Position numbers and translations under genes: made by a program. The notes under the pieces are model-generated. The model was given only the letters and a program-made list of their open reading frames with translations, had not been told where the DNA came from and did not search any database. Below, one piece after another: positions 61,246 through 64,000 of a stretch of DNA of 64,000 nucleotides (positions are counted from its first letter, which is position 1; every line of letters starts with the position of its first letter). The stretch comes from Aurantimonas sp. HBX-1 (GTDB lineage Bacteria; Pseudomonadota; Alphaproteobacteria; Rhizobiales; Rhizobiaceae). The DNA lies in the NCBI RefSeq assembly GCF_021391535.1, contig NZ_CP090066.1, positions 1,625,501 through 1,689,500 on the forward strand, in the 5' to 3' direction.

Positions 61246-62103
61246 TCAGCCGTCGCCGTCGCCCGTCAAGGCCGCGACGAGACGGCTCTGCGGGTCGAGC
61301 AGTTCGTCGACGACGTCGAAATGATGCCGGCCCGGCGCCTCCACGGCACTCACCCGCGCGCCGAGCCCGTGCCAGGCATTGGCGAGCAGCGCGTTCTGGC
61401 GGCGGAACTCCGGCAGTTCCGCGCCGCCCACGAGGCAGACCAGCCGGACGCCGTCGTGCGGCTCGAGGAGGGCCGGGCTTTCCGCCCGTGCGGTCGCGAG
61501 GTCGAGGCCCAGCACGTCGTTCATCGCCGTGCGCAGCAGCGGGCGGAGGTCGTGGACGCCGCTGATCGAGACGGCCCGACCGATCCGCGCCGCAGTGGCC
61601 GCCGCGATCGGCGCATCGGCGCAGAGCATGCGCGAGACCAGATGCCCGCCGGCGGAATGGCCGGAGAGGTGGATCGGGCCGTCGATCTCGCCGGCGACCT
61701 TGTCGAGGAAGCTGCCGATCTCGCGGGTGATGGCCGGGATCGTCGTGTCCGGGCACAGCGTATATTCCGGCAGCGCGACGGCGAAGCCGCGGGCGAGGGC
61801 GCCGGCGGCGAAATGCGACCAGGCCGCGATCGCCTGGCCCTTCCAGTAGCCGCCATGGACGAAGACCACGAGCCCGGCCGGCCGTTCCTCCGGCAGGAAC
61901 AGGTCGTAGTGCTGGCGCGGCTGGTCGCCGTAGGGGACCGCCAGCCGAGCCCTGCCGTCCAGCGTCATGCGCTCGCGGAAAGGCGCGGCCTCGGCCAGCC
62001 AGCGCGGCGCATAGGCGGCCGAATCGGCGATGGCCGCGCCGTTGGCGTAGGCGGCGTCGTAGTCGCCGATCGGCGCGCCGCCGGTCCAGATCGTCTCGTG
62101 CAT
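61246..62103 (-). CDS. Alpha/beta hydrolase, kynurenine formamidase-like
   Basis: 285 residues. The HGGYWKG oxyanion motif is typical of eukaryote-type arylformamidases; the nucleophile elbow is GHSAGGHLVSRML and the His is in HHFDVVDEL. Arylformamidase converts N-formylkynurenine to kynurenine in tryptophan breakdown. The gene lies 41 bases after the glutaryl-CoA dehydrogenase gene in the same operon, which would fit with tryptophan and lysine degradation, since kynurenine-pathway products reach glutaryl-CoA (inference). GAGGA precedes ATG 62103. Confidence 0.82.
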   Translation of the reverse strand: MHETIWTGGAPIGDYDAAYANGAAIADSAAYAPRWLAEAAPFRERMTLDGRARLAVPYGDQPRQHYDLFLPEERPAGLVVFVHGGYWKGQAIAAWSHFAAGALARGFAVALPEYTLCPDTTIPAITREIGSFLDKVAGEIDGPIHLSGHSAGGHLVSRMLCADAPIAAATAARIGRAVSISGVHDLRPLLRTAMNDVLGLDLATARAESPALLEPHDGVRLVCLVGGAELPEFRRQNALLANAWHGLGARVSAVEAPGRHHFDVVDELLDPQSRLVAALTGDGDG

Positions 62104-62144
62104 GGTCGGTCCTCGTGGCGCCGGATCGGCAGGCAACAGCTCGC

Positions 62145-63365
62145 TCAGAAGAAGGCCTGCAGGCCGGTCTGCGCCTTGCCGAGAATCAGCGCGTGGACGT
62201 CGTGGGTGCCCTCGTAGGTGTTGACGGTCTCGAGGTTCTGGGCGTGCCGCATGACGTGATACTCGCCCATGATGCCGTTGCCGCCGTGCATGTCGCGGGC
62301 GGTGCGGGCGATGTCGAGCGCCTTGCCGCAATTGTTGCGCTTGACGAGGCTGATCATCTCCGGGGCCATCTTGCCCTCGTCGAACAGCCGCCCGACCCTG
62401 AGGCTCGCCTGCAGCCCGAGGGCGATCTCGGTCTGCATGTCGGCGAGCTTCTTCTGGACGAGCTGCGTCGCCGCCAGCGGCCGGCCGAACTGGGTGCGCT
62501 CCAGCGTGTAGGAGAGGGCGCGCTTCCAGCAGTCTTCCGCCGCGCCCATCGCGCCCCAGGAAATGCCGTAGCGGGCCCGGTTGAGGCAGCCGAACGGCCC
62601 CTTGAGGCCGGATACGTTGGGCAGCAGCGCGTCCTCCGGCACCTCGACGCCGTCCATGACGATCTCGCCGGTGACAGAGGTGCGCAGCGACAGCTTGCCC
62701 TCGATCTTCGGCGCCGAAAGGCCCTTCATGCCCTTGTCGAGGATGAAGCCCCGGATAGCGTTGTCATGCGCCGCGGACTTCGCCCAGACGACGAAGACGT
62801 CGGCGATCGGCGAGTTGGAGATCCACATCTTGGCGCCGGACAGGCGGTAGCCGCCGTCGATCTTCTCGGCCCGGGTCTTCATGCCGGAGGGGTCGGAGCC
62901 GGCATCCGGCTCGGTCAGGCCGAAACAGCCGACCCATTCGCCGCTGGCGAGCTTCGGCAAGTATTTGCGGCGCTGGTTCTCGTCGCCATAGGCGTGGATC
63001 GGATACATGACCAGCGAGGACTGGACGCTCATCATCGAGCGGTAGCCGGAATCCACCGCCTCGACGGCGCGGGCGACGAGGCCGTAGGCGACGTAGGATG
63101 CGCCGGCGCAGCCGTAATCTTCCGGCAGCGTCAGGCCGAGCAGGCCGAGCGCGCCCATCTCCTCGAAGATCGGCCGGTCGGTGGTCTCGTTCTGGTAGGC
63201 GGCCACGACGCGCGGGCGCAGCGATTCCTCGGCGAAGGACCGAGCGGTCTCGTAGATCAGCCGCTCGTCCTCGGTCAGCTGGTCGGTGAGGCGGAACGGG
63301 TCGGACCAGTCGAAGGCGGCCATCGAGGCGCTGTGGGTGGGCGTTGCGGCGGGGGCGGTCGACAT
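62145..63365 (-). CDS. gcdH: Glutaryl-CoA dehydrogenase
   Basis: 406 residues of the acyl-CoA dehydrogenase family. The C-terminal TYEGTHDVHALILGKAQTG block with the catalytic Glu is the GCDH mark; the FAD and substrate segments (CFGLTEPDAGSDPSGMKT, MWISNSPIADVFVVWA) are intact. It oxidises and decarboxylates glutaryl-CoA to crotonyl-CoA in lysine and tryptophan degradation. Strong ribosome site GGAAGGAAAG before ATG 63365; the first ~15 residues are likely flexible. Operon with the hydrolase at 61246. Confidence 0.93.
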   Translation of the reverse strand: MSTAPAATPTHSASMAAFDWSDPFRLTDQLTEDERLIYETARSFAEESLRPRVVAAYQNETTDRPIFEEMGALGLLGLTLPEDYGCAGASYVAYGLVARAVEAVDSGYRSMMSVQSSLVMYPIHAYGDENQRRKYLPKLASGEWVGCFGLTEPDAGSDPSGMKTRAEKIDGGYRLSGAKMWISNSPIADVFVVWAKSAAHDNAIRGFILDKGMKGLSAPKIEGKLSLRTSVTGEIVMDGVEVPEDALLPNVSGLKGPFGCLNRARYGISWGAMGAAEDCWKRALSYTLERTQFGRPLAATQLVQKKLADMQTEIALGLQASLRVGRLFDEGKMAPEMISLVKRNNCGKALDIARTARDMHGGNGIMGEYHVMRHAQNLETVNTYEGTHDVHALILGKAQTGLQAFF

Positions 63366-63505
63366 GGTGCTTTCCTTCCGGCTTCCTTGTGGCGGGGCTG
63401 GGCGTGGCTGCGAGCCTGCGGCCGCCTCGCGCGGGTTCCGTCAGCCATAGTCCCCCTCACGCCGCGGCGAAACAGCAAACACTGCCGCAGGCACGGCGCA
63501 GGCCG

Positions 63506-64000
63506 TCAGACGTGCAGGAAGCGATCCTTCACGTCGGGGCTGGCGCGCAGTTGTGCGGTGGTGCCCGTCCAGGCGACGCGGCCTTTCTCGATGACCACGT
63601 GACGGTCGGCGAAGCGCGACAGCGCCTCGACGTTCTTGTCGACGACGAGTATCGCCGCGCCCTCGCGCCGGATCGCCGCGAGGCAGGTCCAGATCTCCTC
63701 GCGGATCAGTGGCGCCAGCCCCTCGGTCGCCTCGTCGAGCACGACCAGCCGCGGGTTGGTCATGAGCGCGCGGCCGATGGCGAGCATCTGCTGCTCGCCG
63801 CCGGAGATCTGGTCGCCGAGATTGCGCCGCCGTTCCCTCAGCCGCGGGAAGAGGCCGTAGACCGCGGCGAGGTCCCAGCGCGCGGCGGATGCGGCGCGTT
63901 GCGTTGCGACGAGATTCTCCTCGACCGTGAGGGTCGGGAAGATCTGCCGGCCCTCCGGAACGAGGCCGAGCCCGTGGCGGGCGATGAGATGCGGTTCCTT
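63506..64000 (-). CDS. livF: Branched-chain amino-acid-type ABC transporter ATPase LivF (cut by window end)
   Basis: Open to the window edge: at least 164 residues are seen, and the N-terminal part lies beyond 64000. The visible part has the ABC signature (ISGGEQQM), Walker B (LVVLDEATEGL), the H-loop position occupied by Asn (VVDKNVEAL) instead of the usual His, and a C-terminal KGRVAWTGTT. The Q-loop-like GLVPEGRQIFPTLTVEENL is typical of LivF. It would energise uptake of branched-chain or related amino acids. Adjacent transporter genes should follow outside the window. Confidence 0.9.
   Translation of the reverse strand, partial: KEPHLIARHGLGLVPEGRQIFPTLTVEENLVATQRAASAARWDLAAVYGLFPRLRERRRNLGDQISGGEQQMLAIGRALMTNPRLVVLDEATEGLAPLIREEIWTCLAAIRREGAAILVVDKNVEALSRFADRHVVIEKGRVAWTGTTAQLRASPDVKDRFLHV

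Overview
The window reads as core chromosome of a high-GC alphaproteobacterium of the order Hyphomicrobiales (Rhizobiales). The evidence is the gene content: CckA, GapR, the F1-ATPase zeta inhibitor, a single-cysteine DksA, Usg, class I PHA synthase and GlpX. Gene neighbourhoods familiar from that order agree, such as dksA/FliO-like/cckA, recA-alaS-icd, purC-purS-purQ-purL-bolA-grxD and phaC-aminotransferase-hom-glpX-recJ. An Aurantimonadaceae-like genome is a guess from general appearance only. I see no insertion sequence, prophage, CRISPR array, tRNA or rRNA.

Layout. 1-6 kb holds a secreted small protein, the ycjF-ycjX pair, a SixA-like phosphatase, dksA and a FliO-like membrane protein. 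6-12 kb holds cckA, the pseudouridine-salvage pair psuK-psuG, and recA with two SOS-box-like sites in its promoter. 12-24 kb holds alaS, a PRC-barrel-like protein, icd, a carboxylesterase, trmJ-murI, two secreted proteins, a YqaE/Pmp3 stress peptide behind an EcfG-type promoter, rpsD, ttcA and an IMPase-family enzyme. 24-36 kb holds an MFS exporter and the purine cluster (grxD, bolA, purL, purQ, purS, purC, purB), interrupted by lipoproteins, a coiled-coil protein, a TPR protein, the zeta inhibitor and other genes. 37-45 kb holds a P1 peptidase with a solute-binding protein, a flavin reductase, then a five-gene cluster (MoxR ATPase, VWA protein, two XdhC/CoxI halves, MoeA/MobA-like fusion) of the kind that matures molybdenum hydroxylases. 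45-52 kb holds a MarR-GNAT regulator, an SDR without the usual catalytic Tyr, usg behind a perfect CtrA box, an EEP nuclease, radC, map and phaC. 52-64 kb holds an aminotransferase, hom, glpX, recJ, a Na+/H+ antiporter with a cNMP domain, gapR, a stand-alone Lrp-type RAM domain, a kynurenine-formamidase-like hydrolase, a glutaryl-CoA dehydrogenase and a LivF-type ATPase cut by the window end.

How the parts relate. cckA and a perfect CtrA site lie in the same window, and GapR adds another chromosome/cell-cycle factor. Purine synthesis, amino-acid synthesis (hom, aminotransferase), central carbon metabolism (icd, glpX) and PHB storage make up the metabolic core. The least explained parts are the unknown proteins inside the purine cluster, a pair of distantly paralogous secreted proteins, the Tyr-less SDR beside a MarR operator, and the hydroxylase-maturation cluster with no hydroxylase next to it. 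I did not find an obviously new multigene system; the best leads are regulatory sites and these unknown proteins.
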